This document shows, piece after piece, positions 17,462 to 27,131 of a stretch of DNA of 64,000 nucleotides. The stretch is taken from positions 124,001-188,000 of the forward strand of contig NZ_BSOT01000002.1 in NCBI RefSeq assembly GCF_030160655.1, read 5' to 3'. The notes under the pieces are model-generated. The model made no database searches. It saw nothing but the letters and a program-made list of their open reading frames with translations, and was not told where the DNA came from. The DNA comes from Agaribacter marinus. GTDB lineage: Bacteria; Pseudomonadota; Gammaproteobacteria; Enterobacterales; Alteromonadaceae. How positions within the stretch are numbered: position 1 is the stretch's first letter; each line of letters begins with the position of its first letter. The position numbers and the translations under genes were made by a program.

Positions 17462-17489
17462 AAACCGGCAGCGCTTGTTGCCGGTTTTT
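17462..17489 (+). terminator. Intrinsic terminator after the phoX-like/PEP-CTERM genes
   Basis: AAACCGGCA (17462-17470) pairs with TGCCGGTTT (17479-17487) around an 8-nt loop, and the 3' arm runs into a T5 tract. It lies between the convergent PEP-CTERM-like and gmk genes and could act in both directions because the 5' arm starts with A residues. Confidence 0.85.
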
Positions 17490-17530
17490 ACAAGGCTGTA
17501 TATTTGTATTTAATATCTTGCAATGAACAC

Positions 17531-18166
17531 TTAATACAAAGTCTCTAACAAAGCCGCGTTTCTAGTGCGTTGTTTTTCTGCTGTTAGGCTCTTATCTACC
17601 ACAATGCATGAAAAGCGTTTAAGGGTTTCATCAAAATTATCGTTAATGAGTATATAGTCAAACTCGCCTGCATGAGACATCTCACTTTTTGCTTGCGACA
17701 TCCGTTTTGCAATCACTTCGGTAGAGTCTTTACCCCTGCCGACTAAGCGTTCTTCTAAAATGGCGATTGAGGGAGGCAAAATAAAAATGCTGATCACATC
17801 TGGAGATACTGCTTTAATTTGGCGCGCACCCTGCCAGTCGATGTCTAAAAATACATCAATACCTAGATCTAACTTATCACTAATTGCGGCTTTTGATGTT
17901 CCGTAGTAGTTTCCAAAAACTTCCGCATATTCATAAAAAGCATCTTGTTGAATCATTAGTTTAAACTCTTCAACCGTCACAAAGTTGTAATGAACACCAT
18001 TTACTTCACCTTCCCGAGGTGCCCGTGTGGTATGAGATACCGACAACTCAGGAGGATTTAGCAAGCCTTGTTCCGGTGCTGATTCCAAAAGTGCATTTAT
18101 TAAACTAGACTTACCTGCACCTGACGGGGCAGCTACAATAAAAAGATTTCCTAAAGGTTGAACCAT
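17531..18166 (-). CDS. gmk: Guanylate kinase
   Basis: The 211-residue enzyme phosphorylates GMP to GDP with ATP. The P-loop is APSGAGKSS (13-21); the GMP-binding region has [21 protein letters not shown] and the lid RLVGRGKDS. Length matches E. coli Gmk (207 aa). In many gammaproteobacteria gmk directly precedes rpoZ-spoT; here it is on the same strand but separated from rpoZ by about 10.8 kb of other genes. It diverges from cyaY. Confidence 0.97.
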   Translation of the reverse strand: MVQPLGNLFIVAAPSGAGKSSLINALLESAPEQGLLNPPELSVSHTTRAPREGEVNGVHYNFVTVEEFKLMIQQDAFYEYAEVFGNYYGTSKAAISDKLDLGIDVFLDIDWQGARQIKAVSPDVISIFILPPSIAILEERLVGRGKDSTEVIAKRMSQAKSEMSHAGEFDYILINDNFDETLKRFSCIVVDKSLTAEKQRTRNAALLETLY

Positions 18167-18257
18167 AAACTGGATTACACGTTATCTTTAATTTAATGAT
18201 TCTCTTTATGGTAGCATATACATAAAGATTGGCGAGGCAGAAACTACGGAGTATGAA

Positions 18258-18584
18258 ATGAAAGATGCCCAATACGATCAATTAATCGATGATATTTTTA
18301 TTGCGCTTGAAGATGCGCTTGATGCGCAAGAACAAGCATTTGATTACGACAGCAACGGCGATATTTTTACTATTATCATGCCTGACAATTCTAAGATCGT
18401 ACTTAACAAACAACCGCCATTACAACAATTATGGATGGCTACTAAATTTAATGGCCACCACTTCAACTATGAAGACGATGGCAGATGGATAGATGAACGC
18501 ACCGGCGTAGAGTTTTTCTCGTTCTTGGACGAAGCGGTAAGCAAACAAGCGGGCTTTGACGTAGTACTCGCGTTACAAAGTTAA
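18258..18584 (+). CDS. cyaY: Iron-sulfur cluster assembly protein CyaY (frataxin)
   Basis: The 108-residue bacterial frataxin (E. coli 106 aa) binds iron and modulates IscS-dependent Fe-S assembly. It has the acidic first helix (DDIFIALEDALDAQE), the strands IFTIIMPDNSKIVLNKQPPLQQLWMAT and the FHFNYEDDGRWIDERTG-like core. It precedes an esterase gene by 13 bp and lies upstream of hemC, as cyaY often does near hem genes. Function assignment is secure. Confidence 0.96.
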   Translation: MKDAQYDQLIDDIFIALEDALDAQEQAFDYDSNGDIFTIIMPDNSKIVLNKQPPLQQLWMATKFNGHHFNYEDDGRWIDERTGVEFFSFLDEAVSKQAGFDVVLALQS

Positions 18585-18597
18585 ACAAGGAAGATAT

Positions 18598-19269
18598 ATG
18601 CCTCAAACGCAATTAGATGCTGTCATCCAAGAAGCCAGTGATGAACACAAAGCTACCGTAATTTGGTTGCATGGATTAGGTGATAGTGGGCATGGCTTTG
18701 CCCCTATTGCATCCGAATTGAAACTTGACCCTGCTCTAGGGATTAAGTTTATCTTTCCACACGCGCCAGTGCGCCCTGTCACTATTAACAATGGCATGGA
18801 AATGCGCGCTTGGTACGACATAAAATCAATGGATATGGAAAGTCGTGCCGATATAGTTGGTGTTAAAGAATCATCTACTTTAGTCACTGAAATTATTGAG
18901 CAAGAAATAACTAGCGGCATTCCCGCGAATAAAATTTTGCTAGCTGGCTTTTCCCAAGGCGGTGTGATTGCCTTGCATATAGGCACTCGCTACCCTAAAC
19001 CACTAGCTGGTATTGCTGCATTGTCGACATATATGTGTGCACCACAAACGCTTGATGACGAAAAACACGACGCCAATCTACTTACACCAATATTATGTTG
19101 TCATGGGCAACAAGACGAAGTAGTACCATTGTTTTTAGGTCGTGCCGCATTCCAAGTCTTAAGTGAAAACGGCTTCAATGTCACTTGGAAAGAATATATG
19201 ATGCAGCACAATGTTTGCTTACCAGAAATTAAAGATATCGCTACATTCGTAACTGAACGGCTTAGCTAA
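18598..19269 (+). CDS. Carboxylesterase/lysophospholipase, alpha/beta hydrolase
   Basis: The 223-residue alpha/beta hydrolase belongs to the phospholipase/carboxylesterase (PF02230) group. The oxyanion region is VIWLHGLGDSGHGF, the nucleophile elbow GFSQGG, the acid region GQQDEVVP, and the His in MMQHNVC. In most relatives the His segment reads MGHSV, so the MQHN variant is a little unusual. No signal peptide, so it is cytoplasmic. It lies 13 bp after cyaY, suggesting one transcript. Natural substrate unknown; acyl-protein or short-chain esters are typical. Confidence 0.9.
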   Translation: MPQTQLDAVIQEASDEHKATVIWLHGLGDSGHGFAPIASELKLDPALGIKFIFPHAPVRPVTINNGMEMRAWYDIKSMDMESRADIVGVKESSTLVTEIIEQEITSGIPANKILLAGFSQGGVIALHIGTRYPKPLAGIAALSTYMCAPQTLDDEKHDANLLTPILCCHGQQDEVVPLFLGRAAFQVLSENGFNVTWKEYMMQHNVCLPEIKDIATFVTERLS

Positions 19270-19295
19270 CCCCATTTCTATACACTTTTGAGCAA

Positions 19296-20093
19296 CTAAT
19301 CATTCCCAGGGTCTCTGGGTGCAGCACCCGCATTGTGATTCAATGTTTCGGTATGCGCCCACCCTTTGCCGTCTGGAAATGGAAATCTTGCGGCTGGCCA
19401 TTGCTCAGCTTTGCCTGTTTGCCATGGGTCTAAAAATACAACGTTACCACTGCACACGGCCTCTAACTTAACAAAGTGATGAAAAGTTAACAGTGTCCAT
19501 TCCTGACGAGCTCTAATTTGAGTAACCTTCCAGCACTTCCAAGTCCTAGTGACTAATGACCCCCATGATACTTGCTGCCAATCCACACAGTTACCAACCT
19601 TGTGGAAGCCCAAGCCAGGATCCGAATAGCCAGGATCATTTGCGGCTTGGTAACCTAGACTTCGCGCGTTCGTGACTGCAGCGGTGTAAAAACCAATCAT
19701 CTGTTGAAATTCTGCGTCTTCTTCAGCTTGTGTGCAAACACATGGCTTCTTAGGCTCTCCAGAGTCATTGCCACCAGAGCCATCCCCACTAGGGTTGTCG
19801 GTTTCATCGTCCCCTGAATCATCGACGCCATCACCATCACAACGACAAGATATAGTGACTTTAAATTTAACATCAACATATTCATCTGTCTCATCCAGCA
19901 ACTTAACACTAACATCTTGCCAGTGGCTCTCGCACTTTCCAGACGAACACAAGCCCACCGAACACCAACCGTCGCTTTGCTCTTTTAGCCATCGGTGAAA
20001 AGCGGATAGTCCCTTTTCCCCCTCTTTTTTATTGATTCGTTTTTTCTTTGCCGTAAATTCAATGTCTTTTATATCGTTACATAAGGTTGGCAT
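19296..20093 (-). CDS. Unrecognised Cys-rich protein with possible Cys-His-Asp triad
   Basis: The 265-residue protein has no recognised family. The N-terminal half holds paired cysteines (C44, C49, C54, C83, C85). An acidic Gly/Asp/Ser linker follows (about 87-113), then CVC (118-120). The C-terminal half contains NCVDW (C169), FHHFV (H205/H206) and VFLDPW (D222), spacing and context that recall papain- or NlpC/P60-like cysteine hydrolases and papain-fold toxins. AGGAGG 5 nt before the ATG at 20093 fixes the start; an upstream ATG gives 6 more residues. No signal peptide. It is inserted between cyaY-esterase and hemC on the opposite strand. Enzyme activity is inference. Confidence 0.55.
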   Translation of the reverse strand: MPTLCNDIKDIEFTAKKKRINKKEGEKGLSAFHRWLKEQSDGWCSVGLCSSGKCESHWQDVSVKLLDETDEYVDVKFKVTISCRCDGDGVDDSGDDETDNPSGDGSGGNDSGEPKKPCVCTQAEEDAEFQQMIGFYTAAVTNARSLGYQAANDPGYSDPGLGFHKVGNCVDWQQVSWGSLVTRTWKCWKVTQIRARQEWTLLTFHHFVKLEAVCSGNVVFLDPWQTGKAEQWPAARFPFPDGKGWAHTETLNHNAGAAPRDPGND

Positions 20094-20249
20094 TGGGTCC
20101 TCCTCAAACAATGTCTACATTGTTTATTTAATACTTACTCTGCAAACGAAGCGTCTTTGTATTGGTCCAGCTTAATCAGGTATTTCTCTATATAGGTATA
20201 GCTCAAATTATGCGATTCGGTAACAATATCCGAGGAAGTTTAATCACTA

Positions 20250-20278
20250 TTGACATAAAATTGTGCGGAACTTAGTTA
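20250..20278 (+). promoter_or_regulatory. Possible hemC promoter
   Basis: A perfect -35 hexamer TTGACA (20250-20255) is followed after 17 bp by TAGTTA (20273-20278), a poor -10. It lies 63 bp before the hemC start. The spacing is ideal but the -10 is weak, so this is tentative. Confidence 0.35.
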
Positions 20279-20340
20279 CCCTAAGCAACAATTTAGGTAA
20301 TATTCGCTCAACCTCGTAAACCAGATTAAAAGGAATTGCT

Positions 20341-21270
20341 TTGTCTACTAGACGAACCATCCGAATAGCGACGCGTAAAAGTGCTTTAGCCATGTGGCAG
20401 GCACGCTATGTGCAAGAACGTTTGTGCCACTACCATGACGATATCGACGTAAGGCTCATACCAATGTCTACGCAAGGCGATCGTATTTTAGATACCCCAT
20501 TAGCAAAAATAGGTGGCAAAGGCCTATTTATAAAGGAACTGGAAATTGCCATGCAAGAGGGCAAAGCTGACCTAGCCGTACACTCTATGAAAGATGTACC
20601 CGTGCAGTTTCCTGCAGGCTTTGGTTTACATGCTATCTGTCCCCGTGAGAATCCCTTTGATGCATTTGTTTCAAATACAGTGGTCTCACTAACTGAGCTG
20701 CCTCATGGAGCCATCGTCGGGACCTCAAGTTTACGACGCCAATCGCAGTTACGCCATATTCGCCCAGATATTGAAATTCGGGATTTACGGGGAAACGTAA
20801 ACACACGTTTAGCAAAACTGGATGCTGGTAACTACGATGCCATCATACTTGCTGCCGCAGGACTTATTCGATTGGACATGCAAGGGCGAATTAAACATGA
20901 GATAGCAGCAAACATAAGCCTCCCTGCCGTCGGCCAAGGCGCTGTTGGTATTGAGTGTCGCAACGACAACGCAGACCTAATTGAATACCTTAAACCGCTA
21001 AATGATCCCGAAACTGCACTGCGTGTTAACGCAGAACGTGCAATGAATGCCCGGCTAGAAGGTGGTTGCCAAGTACCTATTGGTAGTTTTGCAGTATTGG
21101 AAGGTGAAGAAATACGCCTAAAAGGCTTAGTCGCAAGTCCAGACGGTAAAACAATACTGCGAGCCGAAGCTTTAGGGACAATGGATGACCCAACGACACT
21201 TGGCGTTACCGTTGCTGAGGATTTGTTAGCACAAGGTGCAGGTGAAATTTTAGCGACCTTGCAACACTAG
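20341..21270 (+). CDS. hemC: Porphobilinogen deaminase (hydroxymethylbilane synthase)
   Basis: The 309-residue enzyme condenses four porphobilinogen molecules to hydroxymethylbilane in haem synthesis. Visible motifs are [39 protein letters not shown], and the dipyrromethane-cofactor cysteine C243 in [10 protein letters not shown]. The start is TTG (MSTRRTIRI) with AAGGAA upstream. It heads hemC-hemD-hemX-hemY. Length equals the E. coli enzyme. Confidence 0.97.
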   Translation: MSTRRTIRIATRKSALAMWQARYVQERLCHYHDDIDVRLIPMSTQGDRILDTPLAKIGGKGLFIKELEIAMQEGKADLAVHSMKDVPVQFPAGFGLHAICPRENPFDAFVSNTVVSLTELPHGAIVGTSSLRRQSQLRHIRPDIEIRDLRGNVNTRLAKLDAGNYDAIILAAAGLIRLDMQGRIKHEIAANISLPAVGQGAVGIECRNDNADLIEYLKPLNDPETALRVNAERAMNARLEGGCQVPIGSFAVLEGEEIRLKGLVASPDGKTILRAEALGTMDDPTTLGVTVAEDLLAQGAGEILATLQH

Positions 21271-21283
21271 CCGTCATATTATT

Positions 21284-22015
21284 GTGTTTTTGATTACGCG
21301 TCCCGAACCCAAAGCCTCAAATACAAAAAATCTATTTGAGAGTGAAGACTTACTATCGTGCATATTTCCAGCGATTGTTATTAAGCAAGTGCCGAACATT
21401 AGCGCACCACATAAGGTGTACGACTACATTATTGTGACGAGTACTTACACGCTAGATTGGCTTAGCACTGCGCCAAAACCAGCATTAGCATGCAAACATT
21501 CCGTCATCGCTATCGGCACAGCGACCCAAAAGGCCCTCGCTGGCAAACAGTTTCCTTGGGCTAAGAAGATTATAAAACCTTTGCAACAAAATTCTGAGGG
21601 AGTGCTATCAATCCCTGAATTAGCAGACGTCAGTGGAAAACACATTTTAATTGTCAAGGGACGCGGTGGGCGTCAATTATTAGAGAACTCACTTCTCGAT
21701 AATGGTGCCAAAGTAGATGTGCTTAATGTGTATGAAAGGCAGCCAAATCATGACAAGAAACTCATCAGACAAGTTGAGGAACGAACAATTACGTGTATTA
21801 TTGTCACAAGTGTTGAAATTGTAGAGCAATTGTTTGCTAGCTTTTGTAGCGACTGGCTCAAAAATAAAAAATGGATTGCTACTAGCCAGCGTATTGCAGA
21901 TTATTTACATAGTAAAAGAATCTCTGAAATACATGTTAGTCAAAGTGCAGACGACCAAATTATTTTGCAATTAGCGAAAACATTAAGTAAGCAAAATCCG
22001 TCAATTAATTGCTAA
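21284..22015 (+). CDS. hemD: Uroporphyrinogen-III synthase
   Basis: The 243-residue enzyme cyclises hydroxymethylbilane and inverts ring D to give uroporphyrinogen III. The family is poorly conserved; the N-terminal FLITRPEPKA, IVTSTYTLDWL, AIGTATQKAL, ILIVKGRGGRQLLE and IIVTSVEIVEQL segments are typical. It starts with GTG, 13 bp after hemC, and is followed by hemX, the standard gammaproteobacterial order. Length fits (E. coli 246 aa). Confidence 0.93.
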   Translation: MFLITRPEPKASNTKNLFESEDLLSCIFPAIVIKQVPNISAPHKVYDYIIVTSTYTLDWLSTAPKPALACKHSVIAIGTATQKALAGKQFPWAKKIIKPLQQNSEGVLSIPELADVSGKHILIVKGRGGRQLLENSLLDNGAKVDVLNVYERQPNHDKKLIRQVEERTITCIIVTSVEIVEQLFASFCSDWLKNKKWIATSQRIADYLHSKRISEIHVSQSADDQIILQLAKTLSKQNPSINC

Positions 22016-22065
22016 GAATTTTGCTTAAACTGCGGTTGTTCGTGAGTATTTATCAGGAGTGTTGA

Positions 22066-23223
22066 ATGTCGGACCTTAGCCAGAAAAAATCAACGTCAGC
22101 CGAGTCAGATGTAGCTGAACCCGTTGAAATCGAGGCAAAATTTACGCATTCCAGCAGTGCTAACGCAACGAATGTTAAACCAGGTAATAAAGCCTTGTGG
22201 TTTATTTGCATCATCAATTTATTATTTGTTTTGGGTTTATGCGCAGCAATATACTGGGCGTGGCATCAATATCAAACACTGGCAAATACCGAAGAAAACA
22301 AGTTTGATCAAGTTACTCAACAAATTAATGCCTTGTCGCAAACAAGTAAATATGCAGACAATACGATTATCGATAAACAAAGCATACTGTCCAAAAATGT
22401 TGAATCCATGCTTGAGGAATTGCAGGCCAGTCAACAAGTAAATCAAGCCTTACAGCAGCAGTTGGCGGAAGTTTCTGGGCGACGCCCTTCTGATTGGCTA
22501 CTTGCTGAAGCAGACTATCTCGTTAATCTTGCTGGCAGAAAACTGTACTTAGAGAAGGATGTGCGCACAGCCATAACGCTGTTGTCAGAAGCCGATGCGC
22601 GCATTGAAGATTTAAATGACCCATCTTTATTCCCAGTAAGAACATTGATTGCAGCAGACATTGCCGCATTAGAACAAATCAATCAGGTGTCTGTTACGTC
22701 GATTGCCTTAGCAATAGGTGGCATGCTGCCGCAAGTAAGCGAGTTACCTTTAAATAACTTTACCCTGCCTGAAGCAGCCAATGATGAGGATCTTGAGCTA
22801 TCTTCTGATATCGCAGATTGGCGAGAAAATCTATCCCGCACTTGGAAATCGATAGTGGGAGATTTCTTTAGCGTGAATGAAATTGAGGCACCGATAGAAC
22901 CCTATTTAGCTGAACGTCAACAATGGCTTATAGAGCAACAACTAAAACATGCGCTTTCAAGAGCGCAAAGTGCGGCACTTTCAGAACAAGTCACCTTATT
23001 TCAACAGAACATACAAGAAGCCATTGCGCTCATTATCGAACACTACAAACTCAATACCCCTAACGTCGAGCAATACCTAGGTGCATTACAACAACTGCTT
23101 GCTACAAACTTTGAACGCCAATATCCCGATAAATTGCAGTCACAATCATTGCTCAAAGAGACTGTGAAGCAGCGAGTTAACATACGTTTTGACAGGAGCA
23201 GTTCAGAAGGCACTTCGCTATGA
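22066..23223 (+). CDS. hemX: HemX-like membrane protein
   Basis: The 385-residue protein is membrane-anchored: a polar cytoplasmic N-terminus, one transmembrane segment (about 44-66), then a long helical domain that includes a coiled-coil region and the conserved segment RPSDWLLAEADYLVNLAGRK. It matches the HemX family found between hemD and hemY. The name is historical; a uroporphyrinogen methyltransferase role is not supported by any visible SAM motif. Its stop overlaps the hemY start (ATGA). Confidence 0.92.
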   Translation: MSDLSQKKSTSAESDVAEPVEIEAKFTHSSSANATNVKPGNKALWFICIINLLFVLGLCAAIYWAWHQYQTLANTEENKFDQVTQQINALSQTSKYADNTIIDKQSILSKNVESMLEELQASQQVNQALQQQLAEVSGRRPSDWLLAEADYLVNLAGRKLYLEKDVRTAITLLSEADARIEDLNDPSLFPVRTLIAADIAALEQINQVSVTSIALAIGGMLPQVSELPLNNFTLPEAANDEDLELSSDIADWRENLSRTWKSIVGDFFSVNEIEAPIEPYLAERQQWLIEQQLKHALSRAQSAALSEQVTLFQQNIQEAIALIIEHYKLNTPNVEQYLGALQQLLATNFERQYPDKLQSQSLLKETVKQRVNIRFDRSSSEGTSL

Positions 23224-24365
23224 TTAAGTTCATCGTGGTACTTTTACTCATATTTGTCGCGCTTTTGTTAGGCCATAATTTGGTAGGGTACGAAGGGAGA
23301 GTTGTTATAGCGACTGAATCTCATGTCGTTGAACTAACACTTATTAGCGCCATCATTATTTGTTTTTTTGCAGTTATTGGATTTTGGGTATTGGAGTGGT
23401 TATTCAAACGCATTGTTAGCGCATTGATCGGGTCTAAGAACTGGTTTGGTACCTTGAGTCGACGTCAGCAAAACAAGGCGTTTTATAAGGCCCTAAATGC
23501 GTTTTTGGTCGGCGACATAAGCACGGCTAAACAATCTGTTGAAAAAAGTTTTGGCGGGGATTTTCATGGTGCAAATTATTTATTAGCCAGTGAGCTACAC
23601 AAAGACAACGCCAACAAGGCAGCCCGCATGCTTGCCCATGCTGAAACAGAATCCACATCATTTTTTGCCGCCACCTTGAAACAAGCGCAATTGCACCTTA
23701 AAGAGTTTCCGCAAAAAGCACTCGATGTGCTTTCAGTATTGAGCACCAAAGAACAACAGCATCAAAGTGTAGTCATGCTAAAACTTAGCGCATTTTCTTT
23801 ATTGAACCAGTGGACAGACGTCAAAGATCTTATCAATCAGCACAAAAAAATGTTGGGAACTGCCTATATTGAGTGGGCACAAAAAGCAACGCATGGCGAA
23901 TTTGCAGAGATAGCCAGTAAGAGCGGCGCAAACGCACTAAAAGACAAATGGACAAACTTATCACGTGCTGCCAGAAAAGATATTGCAAACCAAATTTGCT
24001 ATGTACAACTATTGATTGATCAAGGCTTGTCAAAAGACGCAGAAGTAGAACTAGTCGCCTTTGCTAACAAACAAGCACATCCTGCGTTTACAGGTTTGTT
24101 TAAACAACTGAAACATTCGGATCCTTCTACTGCGATTAAATTTATTGAAAATAAGATCAAACAAACACCAGAAACCCCCGAATACTACTCAGTGTTAGCG
24201 CATTTAGCGTATAACTCTGGTGATTTTTCGCTTGCGCAGCGCGCGATTAATAAAGCCTTGGAATTAAGAAGAAGTAATGAAGATGCGTTACTTCTAGCCG
24301 CCATACTAGAGCAACAATCGTCATTTGAACAAGCCAATACTTTATACAAAAAACTATTGGCATAG
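23220..24365 (+). CDS. hemY: HemY-like TPR membrane protein
   Basis: The 381-residue protein has two N-terminal transmembrane helices (about 3-20 and 40-62) and a TPR-like helical cytoplasmic or periplasmic domain. The ending has a clear TPR unit (EYYSVLAHLAYNSGDFSLAQRAI). It is the fourth gene of hemCDXY and overlaps hemX by 4 bp. Despite the name it is unrelated to protoporphyrinogen oxidase; the family is thought to help organise haem enzymes, which is not proven. Confidence 0.93.
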   Translation: MIKFIVVLLLIFVALLLGHNLVGYEGRVVIATESHVVELTLISAIIICFFAVIGFWVLEWLFKRIVSALIGSKNWFGTLSRRQQNKAFYKALNAFLVGDISTAKQSVEKSFGGDFHGANYLLASELHKDNANKAARMLAHAETESTSFFAATLKQAQLHLKEFPQKALDVLSVLSTKEQQHQSVVMLKLSAFSLLNQWTDVKDLINQHKKMLGTAYIEWAQKATHGEFAEIASKSGANALKDKWTNLSRAARKDIANQICYVQLLIDQGLSKDAEVELVAFANKQAHPAFTGLFKQLKHSDPSTAIKFIENKIKQTPETPEYYSVLAHLAYNSGDFSLAQRAINKALELRRSNEDALLLAAILEQQSSFEQANTLYKKLLA

Positions 24366-24396
24366 CGATTATTAGCTAAACGCCGGTATGTAACCG

Positions 24397-26145
24397 CTAG
24401 TAACACACTGTATTTTTGCCGCTATGTTTTGCCCTATAAAGTGCACTGTCTGCATGTTCAAATAGCTCATCAAAACTAAAGGTTTTCTGTGCATCCGAGC
24501 TAGCAATACCAAAGCTAGCGGTTAGCGTAAATGGGTGACTCAATGCGGCATTCGTACGTTCGATTTCTTTGCGACATGACTCGGCAATGCGTTGGCCCTT
24601 ATCTGCACTACACCCTTCAAGCAATATACCAAACTCTTCCCCGCCTAAACGACCAATTAAATCACTGTCTCTGCAGCCTGTTTGTGCCGCATCAACAGCA
24701 GTTTGAAGTGCAATGTCCCCCGTCGAATGTCCATGGTTGTCATTGATACTCTTAAAGTTATCAAGGTCAAACATGACTAACGTCACCGGCCTATCGGTAG
24801 CGGAGCAGTTCTGCAGAATTTCTATCGCTCGACTAGTAAAATAGTGCCTATTAGCGATACCGGTTAAACCATCTTTACGAGATATTTCTTTAAACTTAAT
24901 ATAGTTACTTCGATTCTTATAAATCAAAATACTAGCAAAAATAACCAATACGACTAAAAATACCAGTATGAGACGGCGGTTGCGTGCGGTTTCTTCGTCC
25001 AGCATTGCACGAGCTTTCAGTAAGGAGTTTTCTTTGTCGAGTAACGCTATTTGACTGGACTTTTCTACGCTGTCTCGCATTGCTTTTTGAATAGACAACA
25101 TTTTCGCATTTTCTTTACTAATATTTAGCGACTTTGCTTCTGAGTATTTTTTGTAATACGCCAGAGCACCTTTATGCGAGCCTTTCAACTCTTCTACTTT
25201 ATACAATGTCTCATAGGCTGAAATCGAAGCTTTTGACAAAAAATTGCTGCTTTCGCCCGCAACTACCAAATTAGCATAGGCGACGGCTTTATCTAATTCA
25301 TTGCTTTCAAAAAAAGATTGGCTCAAAATATCGTAATAAGCTATCGCCAATGGATTATATTTCAAAGATTCGACGTCTTTTAGGCGGGGTAAGAGTAATA
25401 TGAGGGCAAAATCTACATTGCCGCTCTCCAATTGATACGTCGCAAATTGATGAAAAAACGCAAAATTGATAATTGGTTCATCTAATCCTTGGCATCGTTC
25501 TATGGCCTTTTTGAACGTACTTTCGTCAATGTTTTTGATGTCAGTGCTCGTCATTGCGCCTAACCACTGTAAACTCGCTGTGCAAATGAATCTGAGGCTA
25601 TATCGACCATCTAGCAAAGGTTCAGCGTATTTAGTAAGCAGTTCACTTTCGCCAATAAGTTGATAAAAGTTGATAACCGCTATGTGCCCTTGCTCTTCTG
25701 CATCAATACTGTCGACGGCCACCATATTGTCAACAACATAGTCAAGCGCTTTAAAGCCCTCAGACCATCGTTGCCTACCGGCATATAGATTTACCAAAGA
25801 TGTGTGAGCAATAAAACGCTCATTCGCTGAACTGCCATTTTTGGCAAGTGTTTCAAATGCACTTATGGAGGCGTCTACTTTCCCATTAATAAATAAAGAA
25901 TAGGCGTTGACAAAATCATACCTATCTTTTTCGGCACTACTTAATTTGTCTCGTTGAATTTGTTGCAAAAGCGCCAATGATTTAGGCGGATTTGAACTTC
26001 GCAAAGCGTATGCTTCTTTCAACAAAGATGCGCCGTTACCTTCTTCAATATTTGCGCTCACTAGAGAGCTAACGATGAGCAAAATTATCGGTAGGAAACG
26101 CAGAGAAGGCCCCTCACCAAATTTTAGTCTGCGAGCAATAGTCAA
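24397..26145 (-). CDS. Diguanylate cyclase with N-terminal TPR sensor
   Basis: The 582-residue protein has an N-terminal signal/anchor (about 18-32), an extracytoplasmic alpha-helical TPR-like domain (about 40-370), a transmembrane helix (about 396-414) and a C-terminal GGDEF domain. The catalytic loop is GRLGGEEFGILLEG, with DGLTGIANRHYF and VMFDLDNFKSINDNHGH upstream, so it should make c-di-GMP. No EAL domain. It converges with hemY across 31 bp and is not part of the hem operon. The ligand sensed by the TPR part is unknown. Confidence 0.93.
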   Translation of the reverse strand: MTIARRLKFGEGPSLRFLPIILLIVSSLVSANIEEGNGASLLKEAYALRSSNPPKSLALLQQIQRDKLSSAEKDRYDFVNAYSLFINGKVDASISAFETLAKNGSSANERFIAHTSLVNLYAGRQRWSEGFKALDYVVDNMVAVDSIDAEEQGHIAVINFYQLIGESELLTKYAEPLLDGRYSLRFICTASLQWLGAMTSTDIKNIDESTFKKAIERCQGLDEPIINFAFFHQFATYQLESGNVDFALILLLPRLKDVESLKYNPLAIAYYDILSQSFFESNELDKAVAYANLVVAGESSNFLSKASISAYETLYKVEELKGSHKGALAYYKKYSEAKSLNISKENAKMLSIQKAMRDSVEKSSQIALLDKENSLLKARAMLDEETARNRRLILVFLVVLVIFASILIYKNRSNYIKFKEISRKDGLTGIANRHYFTSRAIEILQNCSATDRPVTLVMFDLDNFKSINDNHGHSTGDIALQTAVDAAQTGCRDSDLIGRLGGEEFGILLEGCSADKGQRIAESCRKEIERTNAALSHPFTLTASFGIASSDAQKTFSFDELFEHADSALYRAKHSGKNTVCY

Positions 26146-26276
26146 ATGTTCATCCTAGACATCGTTTACGAATAGCTAAATCATGCTCATTTATATCGAC
26201 AAAAGTCATAGATTGTTGAGCGTATATTGTACGAAATAGGTATAAAGAAACGTCGACGAAGATGTGTAGTTATACG

Positions 26277-26849
26277 CTATGCTGACAACAAGTCATTCTC
26301 GCCAGTTGCTTGGTCGAACATATTTGAAAAATGATGCAAATCCAAAGGTTTTGCTAGTATTTGAATGTCGTATTGATCAAGCGGCACATCCACTTGATTG
26401 GGTTCATTAGAGAACACGATGATTAGGGGGGCGTAATCAACTAAACTGTTAATTTGCCTCACAATCTTAGCAGCAGAAATATCTGCCAAATCATCGTCAA
26501 TAACAATCAACGACGGTTGCTTATTCGCAATTTCAAACCCGGCTTCTAAGCCGTTATCATAACAGTAGGTGATGTAGTCAACATCTCGGATGATACGCTT
26601 CACGTGACGCGTTAAATGAGGGTCATCTGCCATCATCACGCAATGCCGGTCAAGTTCGGGTCTTAATTCATTGGGGATAGGCATTTGATTTTCTTGCAAA
26701 AATGCAATAAGTGCAATTTCGCTTACACGATTATTGCCGCGCCCAGGCAACTTAAATGCCTCAAGTCTGCCGGCTGCGATCCAACGAATAACAGTGCGAG
26801 ATGTAACATCGCAAATATTTGCTACTTCCCCGCTCGAGAATGATTTCAT
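26277..26849 (-). CDS. Excisionase-type HTH fused to a C-terminal receiver
   Basis: The 190-residue protein has an N-terminal MerR/excisionase-like helix-turn-helix (SGEVANICDVTSRTVIRWIAAGRLEAF, with a basic KLPGRGNNRV segment). A receiver-like domain follows (about 68-180) with VMMADD, phosphoacceptor candidate in LIVIDDDLAD, and the conserved Lys in LAKPLD. Typical response regulators have the receiver first; here the order is reversed. No kinase gene is adjacent; the neighbour is a diguanylate cyclase on the same strand, 131 bp downstream. Partner and targets are unknown. Confidence 0.85.
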   Translation of the reverse strand: MKSFSSGEVANICDVTSRTVIRWIAAGRLEAFKLPGRGNNRVSEIALIAFLQENQMPIPNELRPELDRHCVMMADDPHLTRHVKRIIRDVDYITYCYDNGLEAGFEIANKQPSLIVIDDDLADISAAKIVRQINSLVDYAPLIIVFSNEPNQVDVPLDQYDIQILAKPLDLHHFSNMFDQATGENDLLSA

Positions 26850-27131
26850 ATACCGACAACTTCACCGTTTCAATGATGAACAAGATAACAAACTTGCATT
26901 GCTCAATCGACAAATTGCATGCCTGAAAATCCATACTTAGGTATATATAGCTATTCTACTTTTTAAATACATATGTAAAATCATATAGTTACGACTATTG
27001 ATAAAATCGACTCGTCTCAGGTAAATGCATATGCGCGTGTATTTACAACATTATTTATGCAACACTTACCACTTAGAAGCGTTTGTGCTGGAAATTTCTG
27101 GCTACAACATATAATTCGTCGTTAGGACATC

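Noticed and set aside
24397-26145. Diguanylate cyclase as part of the hem operon
   Set aside because: It is on the opposite strand and converges with hemY.
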